Assembly: GCA_903858975.1 (NCBI GenBank)
Contig: CAIOKW010000221.1
Span: 1 to 19,766, forward strand
Source: Oligoflexia bacterium
GTDB lineage: Bacteria; Bdellovibrionota; UBA1018; CAIMNF01
Direction: 5' to 3'
Length of the DNA stretch: 19,766 nt
This document shows positions 1 through 6,895 of the stretch, piece after piece; position 1 is the stretch's first letter, and every line of letters begins with the position of its first letter. Below the pieces are notes generated by a model, which worked only from the letters and a program-made list of their open reading frames with translations, was not told the DNA's origin and searched no databases. The position numbers and the translations under genes were made by a program.

Positions 1-798
1 ATTTTGAATGGAGACTCCTTTTTGGCCAATCATCACTTGGGTTTGCGTGCGATCGGGCTTATCAAAAATCACGACGCGAAGTTTTTTAGGCTCCCCCGTG
101 AATTCACTGATCGGGAGGAGGTGACCTGTTCCATTTCTTTTGGTCTTGAGCTCTTGCAAGAAGGGATCAAAGGTTTTGCCTTCGGTGTCGCCTGCTGCAA
201 GAACGAGCATGGAGTTGTCGTGAATGAGTTTTTGATACTGATTTTGGATGTCAGTAACGCTGAGATCTTTTAGATCCTTGATGCGTCCATTGTTAGGTTT
301 TGCATAAGGGTGGCCTTTAAAGAATGCTTCATCAAATCGAAGTCGAACGAGACTTCGGTCCTGAGAAAGCTCATTCAGAAGTTGAGAGCCCTCTTCTTTT
401 TTGAGTTTCTCAAGTTCTTGCCCTCTAAATGAAGGAGTGGTCAAGACTTCAGAGAGTAATGAAAGGTAAGCGCCTAGGTTTTGAGAGAGGACCATTCCTC
501 GAAAAGCGATGAATTCAGCACGGGGCTCAAATTCGAGAGAGCCCCCCAGTTGATCCAGCGCCAAATCGATTTGTTGTTTCGTCTTATGTTTGGTTCCACG
601 CAACATGAGTTTTCCCATGAGGCTTGTGGCTCCTGTTTTTCCATCCGCATCTTGGGTTGCTCCGCCTCGAAATGCAACGGTCACATAGACCAAGGGTAGG
701 GATGGATCACGCTCAAAGAAAAACTCTGCGGCCTGGCTTAAATGAGAAGTAAAGAGGAGTGCAGAAATCAGAATGAGAGCTAATTTTGAATGTTTCAT
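1..798 (-). CDS. M16-family peptidase-like protein, zinc site lost (partial, 3' end outside window)
   Basis: Reading from the ATG at 798 down to base 1 gives 266 uninterrupted codons, and the C-terminal part lies outside the window. The N-terminus (MKHSKLALILISALLFTSHL then SQAAE) is a signal peptide for export. The region around residues 44-69 (FRGGAT, then TGATSLMGKLMLRGT) aligns with the M16 fold. Where the zinc motif HxxEH should be (residues 59-63) the protein has SLMGK, so the metal ligands are missing. In M16B families a catalytic and a non-catalytic member often work as a pair, and this looks like the non-catalytic partner of the gene just upstream. Its ATG overlaps that gene's TGA (ATGA at 795-798), which implies translational coupling and one operon. 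Role: probable partner in periplasmic or envelope proteolysis; the substrate cannot be read from sequence. Family call is secure, the pairing is inference. Confidence 0.85.
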   Translation of the reverse strand, partial: MKHSKLALILISALLFTSHLSQAAEFFFERDPSLPLVYVTVAFRGGATQDADGKTGATSLMGKLMLRGTKHKTKQQIDLALDQLGGSLEFEPRAEFIAFRGMVLSQNLGAYLSLLSEVLTTPSFRGQELEKLKKEEGSQLLNELSQDRSLVRLRFDEAFFKGHPYAKPNNGRIKDLKDLSVTDIQNQYQKLIHDNSMLVLAAGDTEGKTFDPFLQELKTKRNGTGHLLPISEFTGEPKKLRVVIFDKPDRTQTQVMIGQKGVSIQN

Positions 799-2210
799 TG
801 GGCACCTTTTTCAGCTTTTTTCGGTTTTGGGACCGCTACGATGACGGTTAACTTTGAGGTATCAAAATATTTTTGGGCTGCTTGTTGAATCTGATCTGGG
901 GTTACTTCATAGACTTTCTTCTGGAACTCAAGCCCCGTTTCTAGGTTTCCGTATCCGGTTTCGAGTTGTCCAATCAGGTGTGCACGCCCTTTTGCAGTGA
1001 CGAGTCTCTCTAGGAATTTGAAGCGCATCACATTGCTTGCGCGTTGAAGCTCTTCTGGCTTCACAGGATTATTTTTTAATCTTTCCAATTCACGCATGAT
1101 TACGGATTCGGCTAAGAGTGCACTTTTCCCTTTTTGGAGGTCAACTTCGATCAGGAATAATCCTGGATCGCGAAGGGAGAGTGACCCTGAGCCCACTTCG
1201 GTTGCAATTCCAGAGTCTACGAGTGCGCGATTGAGTCTTCCGTTCTTCCCTTCTGAGAGAAGGCCTTGGATCGATTCAAATACAGGTGAGTCGGGTGAGT
1301 TCAGTGCTGGGACTTTAAATGCGAGCCAAATTTTTTCGACTTCAGTGTTGAGTTCAAGGCGTTTTCGTCTTTGTGCGGTCTGTTCAGAATCGCTTTTGAT
1401 CTCAGCGTCTAGAGTTCGCTTTCCGGGGATTCCTCCATAGAGCGTTTCAATCTTTCGATAAATGCGGTCCTCATCCACGTCACCGACCACGACGATCGTT
1501 GCTCGATCTGGACTATAGTAGCGTTCATAAAAGTCACGAGCATCTTGTGCGCTCATGAGGGTTAAGTCTTGCTCATAGCCAATCACCGGCCAGTGATAAG
1601 GGTGTTCGGTGAATGCCGTTTCAAAAAGGGTTTGGTAGATGGTTCCTTCGGCTGAGTTCTCTTTTCGGAATCGGCGTTCATTTTGAACCACTTCCCGCTC
1701 AGTCTTAAAAGAAGCGTCATTCACGATCAGATTGACCATTCGGTCGGATTCAAGACCTGAGATCAAATTGAAAGAGTCTTTAGGAAGTTCCTGAACGTAA
1801 ACCGTATGGTCGTTTGAGGTAAAAGCGTTTTCATCCTCTGCGCCGGCTTGTTCGAGTAGAGCATCAAACTCTCCTTCGGGATGGTGAGTGGTTCCTTTAA
1901 ACATCAGGTGTTCGAATAAGTGAGCAAGACCCGTCTTACCCACAACTTCATTTCGAGATCCAACTTTGAACCAGGTTTGGTAAGCAAAGGTGGGCGAGGA
2001 GGGATCTTTTAAAATCATCAATTTAAGACCATTCGGAAAGGTCGCTCGCTTCACCGTGAAGTTACCTAAGAAAGGAATCACTTCAAATTTCCCATCTCGG
2101 GTGACTGAGCTTGTAGTTTTTCCATCAGACTTTTGAACCGAGGAAAGGTGGGTGCAGGAACTGACAGCAAGGATGATCCCGGCAAGCGAGATGAGCGATT
2201 TTTTTTGCAT
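795..2210 (-). CDS. M16-family zinc metallopeptidase, lipoprotein (pitrilysin/MPP-like)
   Basis: A 471-residue protein. Residues 1-19 form a lipoprotein signal peptide ending in VSSC, so the mature protein should be lipid-anchored at Cys19. The zinc site is complete: H97-L-F-E100-H101 followed after 76 residues by E178, exactly the HxxEH-X76-E spacing of M16 peptidases, with E100 as the catalytic base. The remainder (FNLISGLESDRMVNL, then a second M16_C-like half) fits one full M16B subunit, which typically measures 400-470 residues. The start is fixed: an in-frame TGA lies two codons upstream and no other start codon would keep the signal peptide. There is no ribosome binding site at a usable distance. 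It is first in a two-gene operon with an inactive M16 partner and is transcribed away from ftsQ. Substrate unknown. Confidence 0.93.
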   Translation of the reverse strand: MQKKSLISLAGIILAVSSCTHLSSVQKSDGKTTSSVTRDGKFEVIPFLGNFTVKRATFPNGLKLMILKDPSSPTFAYQTWFKVGSRNEVVGKTGLAHLFEHLMFKGTTHHPEGEFDALLEQAGAEDENAFTSNDHTVYVQELPKDSFNLISGLESDRMVNLIVNDASFKTEREVVQNERRFRKENSAEGTIYQTLFETAFTEHPYHWPVIGYEQDLTLMSAQDARDFYERYYSPDRATIVVVGDVDEDRIYRKIETLYGGIPGKRTLDAEIKSDSEQTAQRRKRLELNTEVEKIWLAFKVPALNSPDSPVFESIQGLLSEGKNGRLNRALVDSGIATEVGSGSLSLRDPGLFLIEVDLQKGKSALLAESVIMRELERLKNNPVKPEELQRASNVMRFKFLERLVTAKGRAHLIGQLETGYGNLETGLEFQKKVYEVTPDQIQQAAQKYFDTSKLTVIVAVPKPKKAEKGAQ

Positions 2211-2217
2211 GCCTCAG

Positions 2218-2247
2218 ATTATCCCCTATTTGATTTCAAAATGTCAG
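2218..2247 (-). promoter_or_regulatory. sigma-70-type promoter for the M16 operon, predicted to give a leaderless mRNA
   Basis: On the minus strand, CTGACA (2247-2242, five of six matches to TTGACA) is separated by 18 bases from GATAAT (2223-2218, five of six matches to TATAAT). Only seven bases separate the -10 box from the ATG at 2210. Transcription should therefore begin at or within a base or two of the start codon. Prediction from sequence only. Confidence 0.55.
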
Positions 2248-2290
2248 TGTTGATGTGTTGACTGGAGGTGCACTCCCTCAGTAGGCTTGA

Positions 2291-3112
2291 ATGAGGGGAA
2301 GTATGGCATCCATCACAATGAACCGAAAAACGCTCCAGAAGCCGCCGAAGTCGACCGAAAATCGAAATGCGTTGCATTGGCTGGCGGGGGTTTTGGTTTT
2401 GGGTGGGATGGCCTTTGGGGTCCTTCAGGCGACTCGCTCCTCGATCTTTCAATTAAAATCAGTCTTCGTGGAGCCCTTATCTCCCAGTTACCCCCTCACT
2501 AAAGAGAGTATTCTTGAGTTAGCTAAAGTCCCTGTAGGGCGAGTGTCGCTGTTTGACTATAATATGGAACCTGTCGAGTCCCGCCTCACCCGGAATCCTT
2601 GGGTGAAGGGCGTGGTGCTCGGAAAGCAGTTTCCGAATACGCTCTCACTTCGGATTGTAGAGCGGATTCCTGTGGCGCTTTTAACTGAATCCAATGGCCG
2701 AGTCCTTTATTTAGAGCAAGATGGGTCTACCTTTGAAGATCGGGCAATGGTTTATCCTAAAGATCTTCCGATCTTAACTGGATTCTCGGCTCAAAACCTA
2801 GCCACCCTGAAATCCCTCAATTCCTTTATGGGGACTTGGTTTTCATCAGAAAAGTTACCAGGTCTCAGGCTCTCTTCTTTGAGTTATGACGAGCGTTTAG
2901 GGTTAAAAGCGATGGTGGTCTACCCCATGAAGAATCAAAAGCAGATGAGAACGGTCCTGGAGCTGGGACTCAATCTCGAGGAGGCCCGGGGGATCCCGAC
3001 GGCCCACTTAAAGCAGGTTCTCGACTATATATCTGCCCGATCCACGCCGGCGTCAAAGATATGGCTAGGGGATGGAAAAAAAATCGTTGTCAAATTTTCA
3101 AGAGGTTCATAG
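2291..3112 (+). CDS. ftsQ: Cell division protein FtsQ (POTRA domain)
   Basis: FtsQ is a bitopic inner-membrane protein that links early and late divisome proteins through FtsB/FtsL. This 273-residue ORF has a short basic cytoplasmic tail, one transmembrane helix at about residues 28-48, then a POTRA domain at about 53-123 (FQLKSVFVEP, the NPWVKGVVLGKQFPNTLSLRI block and VERIPVAL) and a beta-type periplasmic domain. It is followed by ftsA and ftsZ on the same strand, which supports the call. The start is uncertain. The ATG at 2291 has almost no ribosome site. The ATG at 2303 is preceded by GAGGGGAA, which looks better, and an ATG at 2318 also exists. The mur/ddl genes that usually precede ftsQ in division clusters are absent here; a divergent M16 peptidase operon lies upstream instead. 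Confidence 0.88.
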   Translation: MRGSMASITMNRKTLQKPPKSTENRNALHWLAGVLVLGGMAFGVLQATRSSIFQLKSVFVEPLSPSYPLTKESILELAKVPVGRVSLFDYNMEPVESRLTRNPWVKGVVLGKQFPNTLSLRIVERIPVALLTESNGRVLYLEQDGSTFEDRAMVYPKDLPILTGFSAQNLATLKSLNSFMGTWFSSEKLPGLRLSSLSYDERLGLKAMVVYPMKNQKQMRTVLELGLNLEEARGIPTAHLKQVLDYISARSTPASKIWLGDGKKIVVKFSRGS

Positions 3113-3218
3113 ACTTCTAGCTAAGTTGCGTCAGATGGAATTTTGTCGCAATCCAAAAGCGACGTGTTAGCATTAATCAAACGGTCGCTACCCGTGCTCA
3201 TGGGAGGAGGAGGGTCAA

Positions 3219-4484
3219 GTGTCTAAAAAAGAATTAGTTGTCGGTCTCGACATTGGTACTACAAAGGTGTGTTGCATCGTGGGGGAAGTTCACCCGGCAA
3301 CTCAAGATCAAGAATCATCTATCGATATTATCGGTTTTGGTCAGGCTCCGTCTATTGGACTGCGCAAAGGTGTGGTCATTAATATTGACTCTACCGTTGA
3401 AGCGATTCGAAAAGCGGTCAAAGAAGCAGAAAACATGGCTGGAATCAAAATCAGCTCTGCTTATGTTGGCATCGCCGGAACCCATATTAAATCCTTCAAC
3501 TCCTCAGGAGTCGTCGCGGTTAAAGATAAAGAAATTACAGAACACGACGTTCAAAGAGTGATTGATGCTGCAAAAGCGATCATGATCCCTCAAGACCGAG
3601 AAGTGCTTCATGTGATTCCTCAAGAGTTCATCATTGATGATCAAGACGGAATCCGTGAGCCGATTGGAATGAACGGCGTAAGACTAGAAGCAAAAGTTCA
3701 TATCGTGACCGGTGCAATTAGCGCGGCTCAAAACCTCATTAAGTGTGTAAATCGGGCTGGAATTAGCGTAACTGAGCTTTGCCTTCAGCCGATTGCTTCG
3801 AGTTCAGCGGTTCTCACCCGAGATGAAAAAGAACTGGGTGTGGCACTCGTTGATATTGGCGGCGGAACTACAGATATTGCGATCTTCCGCGAAGGAGCGC
3901 TTCTTTATACTGCCGTTCTTCCGGTGGGTGGGGTTCACATCACGAACGATATTTCTGTCGGCGTTCGTGCTTCACTGGATGCAGCTGAGAAAATTAAGAT
4001 TGCTCACGGTTGTGCCATGGCCTCTCTCGTAAAAGAAGATGAGACCATTGAAGTTCCAGCAGTGGGTGAAGGGAAAGCGCGCGTCGTATCCCGTAAGATT
4101 CTTGCAGAAATTATCGAACCACGAGTGGAAGAAATGTATTCTCTCATTCAGCAAGAAATTACCCGTTCAGGATATTCAGATCTACTTGCGGCAGGCATCG
4201 TTCTTACTGGGGGAACTACTCTCCTTCAGGGAATGGTGGACTATGGAGACTTCCTTTTTGAAGTTCCTCTGAAGCGTGGATCACCGATCCGTTTAGGCGG
4301 CTTAAAAGAAGTCGTCAATTCACCAAAGTTTTCTACCGCAGTGGGATTATTGAAGTTCGGAGCAGATAAAACTGCCCGTAATCAACCAATGCCTTCACTT
4401 CTTGGGGAGTCCTTCCTCGGCGAAGATGGAGTTTTTGGCAAAATCGGCGGTCAAATGAAGAGCTGGATGAAAGATCTGTTCTAA
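3219..4484 (+). CDS. ftsA: Cell division protein FtsA (actin-like ATPase)
   Basis: FtsA is an actin-fold ATPase that tethers FtsZ filaments to the cytoplasmic membrane and recruits later division proteins. Length 421 residues, normal for the family. Visible motifs are phosphate-1 GLDIGTTKVCCIVGE (9-23), the SHS2/1C region around 80-165, phosphate-2 VDIGGGTTDI (211-220), and the adenosine motif GIVLTGGTTLL (326-336). A C-terminal amphipathic helix at about 405-421 (GKIGGQMKSWMKDLF) is the membrane-targeting sequence. The start is a GTG backed by a very purine-rich ribosome site (GGGAGGAGGAGGG, 3202-3214), so high translation is expected despite the rare start codon. ftsZ follows after 41 bases. 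Confidence 0.97.
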   Translation: MSKKELVVGLDIGTTKVCCIVGEVHPATQDQESSIDIIGFGQAPSIGLRKGVVINIDSTVEAIRKAVKEAENMAGIKISSAYVGIAGTHIKSFNSSGVVAVKDKEITEHDVQRVIDAAKAIMIPQDREVLHVIPQEFIIDDQDGIREPIGMNGVRLEAKVHIVTGAISAAQNLIKCVNRAGISVTELCLQPIASSSAVLTRDEKELGVALVDIGGGTTDIAIFREGALLYTAVLPVGGVHITNDISVGVRASLDAAEKIKIAHGCAMASLVKEDETIEVPAVGEGKARVVSRKILAEIIEPRVEEMYSLIQQEITRSGYSDLLAAGIVLTGGTTLLQGMVDYGDFLFEVPLKRGSPIRLGGLKEVVNSPKFSTAVGLLKFGADKTARNQPMPSLLGESFLGEDGVFGKIGGQMKSWMKDLF

Positions 4485-4525
4485 ATTTTTCGAAAATCAC
4501 AACTAACACAGGAGGCGTAGTACAT

Positions 4526-5896
4526 ATGTTCGAAATTCAAGAGTCAAAAATTCTAGGTGCTAAAATTAAAGTAATCGGTGTCGGTGGCGGAGGATGTAAT
4601 GCCGTTAACACCATGATTCGCGCAGGACTTTCAGGCGTAGAGTTCATTGCTGCAAACACAGATAAACAAGTTTTGGAAAGCGTACTTGCTCCCAATAAAA
4701 TCGCAATCGGACAAGAGCTGACTCGCGGTTTAGGTGCGGGTGCAAACCCAGATGTCGGCCGTAAAGCCGCTCTTGAAGACTACGCACAAATCTCTGAAAT
4801 GCTCACGGGTGCAGATATGGTATTCATCACCGCAGGTATGGGCGGTGGTACCGGAACCGGTGCGGCTCCCGTATTTGCTAAAATTGCAAAAGAAGTGGGC
4901 GCACTCACCGTAGGTGTAGTGACTAAGCCATTCCTTTTCGAAGGTAAAAAGCGCATGAAGCAAGCGCTTGAAGGGATCAACCAACTCCGTGAGAGCGTAG
5001 ATTCACTCATTATCATTCCAAATAACCGTCTCCTCAACATCTCTGGCGCATCATTGTCGATGATGCAGGCATTCGGAAAAGCGGATGAAATCCTTTTGAA
5101 CGCAGTTCAAGGGATTTCTGACCTCATCAACCACACCGGTTACATCAACAGCGATTTCGCCGACGTTCGCACCATCATGGAGAACAAAGGCCTTGCGCTC
5201 ATGGGTATCGGCTTTGGTCAAGGTGACCACCGTGCGGTAGAAGCCGCAACTTCTGCTATTTCTTCTCCACTTCTAGAAGATGTTTCGATCAACGGCGCGA
5301 CCGGGATCATCATCAATATCACTGGTGGATCAAATCTTACCCTTCATGAAGTGAATGAAGCGACTTCAATCATTCAAGAAGCAGCAGACGAAGATGCACA
5401 AATCATTTTCGGAACTGTGATTGATGAGTCGTTAAACGACAAAGTAAAAGTGACTGTAATTGCAACCGGCCTAGGATGCGATGCTTCTGCTCTGATCACT
5501 GAGATGAAAAATGCAAGTCCTGCAAAAACTGCTGCAACTGCTCAAACCAACAATCAAGCGATGAATGTGGCGAGCAATTCGGCAGTAAACGCTGCTCCTG
5601 CAAACAATAGCTTCGGTGCAGGTGCGACCTCAGAGGGCTTCAATAGCAACGCTTTGAATACAGCAAATGAAAACAATTCAGTTCAAGCGAATGCGAATGC
5701 AAACTCAAATTCAAATGCACTGAACGGAAATACGCTCAATGCTGCTGCTCTTTCAGAGAACAACACGAATGAATCAGCTGAGCTTGCTCGTGCACGCGAA
5801 ATCGCAAAGCGTCTCGGAATGGTGAATAATGAAGGCCAGGACTTTGATGTTCCAGCATTCATGCGCCGCTCTAACGAAAATCAAAACAACGGATAA
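4526..5896 (+). CDS. ftsZ: Cell division protein FtsZ (tubulin-like GTPase)
   Basis: FtsZ polymerises at mid-cell into the ring that guides septal wall synthesis. Visible motifs: GGGGCNAVN (20-28), the tubulin signature GGGTGTGAAP (106-115), and the T7 synergy loop N208-x-D210-FAD213 that completes GTP hydrolysis on the neighbouring subunit. The globular core ends near residue 325. A long low-complexity linker (about 330-415) rich in Asn, Ala and Ser follows, then a charged helix (ESAELARAREIAKRLGMV) and the conserved C-terminal peptide DFDVPAFMRR (439-448) that binds FtsA. Total 456 residues, longer than the roughly 380-residue norm because of the linker. The ribosome site AGGAGG lies at 4510-4515. 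It is last in the ftsQAZ run and is closed by a terminator at 5921. Confidence 0.98.
   Translation: MFEIQESKILGAKIKVIGVGGGGCNAVNTMIRAGLSGVEFIAANTDKQVLESVLAPNKIAIGQELTRGLGAGANPDVGRKAALEDYAQISEMLTGADMVFITAGMGGGTGTGAAPVFAKIAKEVGALTVGVVTKPFLFEGKKRMKQALEGINQLRESVDSLIIIPNNRLLNISGASLSMMQAFGKADEILLNAVQGISDLINHTGYINSDFADVRTIMENKGLALMGIGFGQGDHRAVEAATSAISSPLLEDVSINGATGIIINITGGSNLTLHEVNEATSIIQEAADEDAQIIFGTVIDESLNDKVKVTVIATGLGCDASALITEMKNASPAKTAATAQTNNQAMNVASNSAVNAAPANNSFGAGATSEGFNSNALNTANENNSVQANANANSNSNALNGNTLNAAALSENNTNESAELARAREIAKRLGMVNNEGQDFDVPAFMRRSNENQNNG
5687..5719 (+). repeat. Imperfect six-base repeat coding Ala/Ser-Asn in the FtsZ linker
   Basis: About five and a half copies of a hexamer of the form (G/T)C(N)-AA(T/C) encode alternating Ala/Ser and Asn residues (around 388-398 of FtsZ). 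It lies inside the disordered linker, where length change by slippage would keep the frame. Confidence 0.6.
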
Positions 5897-5920
5897 TTTC
5901 CGAGGTTCAGAATCCTAATG

Positions 5921-5955
5921 AAGGCCCTGGAGGACACCCCTTCAGGGCCTTTTCT
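5921..5955 (+). terminator. Rho-independent terminator after ftsZ
   Basis: AAGGCCCTG (5921-5929) pairs with CAGGGCCTT (5943-5951). Four more inner pairs (GAGG with CCTT, one of them G-U) leave a five-base loop. A short T-rich run (TTTTCT) follows. It lies 25 bases after the ftsZ stop and before the pnp-type gene. Confidence 0.85.
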
Positions 5956-5970
5956 GTATGAAAAAATGAC

Positions 5971-5998
5971 TTGGTTTCATCAGAAATTTGTCTATAGT
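5971..5998 (+). promoter_or_regulatory. Candidate promoter just upstream of the purine phosphorylase gene
   Basis: A -10-like TATAGT (5993-5998, five of six matches) lies 16 bases after TTGGTT (5971-5976, a weak -35 with three matches). The ATG at 6007 is only eight bases beyond the -10 box, and no ribosome site is present, so the transcript may be nearly leaderless. The -35 box is weak, hence the modest confidence. Confidence 0.35.
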
Positions 5999-6006
5999 GA
6001 TAATTT

Positions 6007-6891
6007 ATGACTCAAAGCCTAAGTGCCGGGGCAAGTGCGCTCCAATCAAAATTCAAATCGCTTTCTCTTGCGGAACCCACGTTTCATATTGTGCTCGGTT
6101 CTGGCTTTAAAGATTCGCTTCAAAATGGCATCCCCGAGTCCTTCAAAGTGAAAGCAGAGCTTTCCTTCTCAGATATTCCTGGAATTCATCCTTCTACCGC
6201 TCCTGGGCACGCAGGAAAACTCGTGATCCTTGAGCATGTGGCATCCAAGAAAACAGGCGTGGTACAGGTGGGGCGTTTACATGGCTATGAGGGCCTCGAG
6301 CCTCGTGAGGTCATCAAGCCTGTGATGTTTACGCGTGAGTTAGGTGCAAGTGATTATTTTCTCACCAATGCAGCGGGAGGCATGGATCCCAAGCACCAAA
6401 CAGGGGATGTAATGATCATTACAGATCAAATCAACCTTTCGGGCAAAAACCCCCTATCGGGTGAGAATCCGACTAAAGCCGACGGCACCCCGTGGGGCCC
6501 TCGCTTTCAGGATCTGACAAAACTTTTTGACCGTGAATGGCGCTCAGCCCTGAAGCCTGCTTTGGTGGCTGAAAAGCTCAATGTTCACGAAGGTGTTTAT
6601 ATGGGTGTTGCGGGTCCGGCGTTTGAGACTCCAGCTGAAATTCGTTTTTTCCAAACGGTGGGAGCTCATGCGGTTGGAATGTCTACGGTTTGGGAAACGG
6701 TTGCCTTAAAGCATACGGGGGCGCGTGTTTGTGGAATTTCTCTGATCAGTAATATCGCCGCAGGTCTTTCAGGCGGCGCAGACGGGGAGCCTGAAGAGCT
6801 CGATCATTTTGCAATTTTGGATGCCTGCAAAGCTTCCTCAACTGGGATTTTAAAAGGTATTTTAAATACAGTTCAGAAAAAATTCGGTTAA
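6007..6891 (+). CDS. Purine-nucleoside phosphorylase, trimeric (PNP/MTAP) family
   Basis: This enzyme splits purine nucleosides with phosphate to give free base and (deoxy)ribose-1-phosphate in the cytoplasm. Length 294 residues, typical of the trimeric family. Motifs seen: phosphate-binding GSG (31-33), GHAG (67-70), GRLHGYEG (89-96) with the conserved His92, NAAGG (121-125), GVAGPAFETPAE (200-211) with the base-binding Glu, GMST (224-227), and SNIAAG with Asn249. In this family Asn at that site favours 6-oxopurines (inosine, guanosine), while MTA phosphorylases usually carry Asp. The start is fixed by an in-frame TAA two codons upstream. An amidohydrolase gene follows after four bases, so the two are surely cotranscribed and probably act in the same salvage route. 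A Trp replaces the usual Pro after MSTV. Confidence 0.93.
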   Translation: MTQSLSAGASALQSKFKSLSLAEPTFHIVLGSGFKDSLQNGIPESFKVKAELSFSDIPGIHPSTAPGHAGKLVILEHVASKKTGVVQVGRLHGYEGLEPREVIKPVMFTRELGASDYFLTNAAGGMDPKHQTGDVMIITDQINLSGKNPLSGENPTKADGTPWGPRFQDLTKLFDREWRSALKPALVAEKLNVHEGVYMGVAGPAFETPAEIRFFQTVGAHAVGMSTVWETVALKHTGARVCGISLISNIAAGLSGGADGEPEELDHFAILDACKASSTGILKGILNTVQKKFG

Positions 6892-6895
6892 AACT

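Noticed and set aside
1096..1440. 114-codon plus-strand open frame inside the M16 peptidase gene
   Set aside because: It is opposite a conserved zinc peptidase with an intact motif set and has low-complexity composition typical of antisense shadows.
5956..6006. Purine or SAM riboswitch before the phosphorylase/deaminase pair
   Set aside because: About 50 bases remain after the ftsZ terminator, too little for an aptamer.
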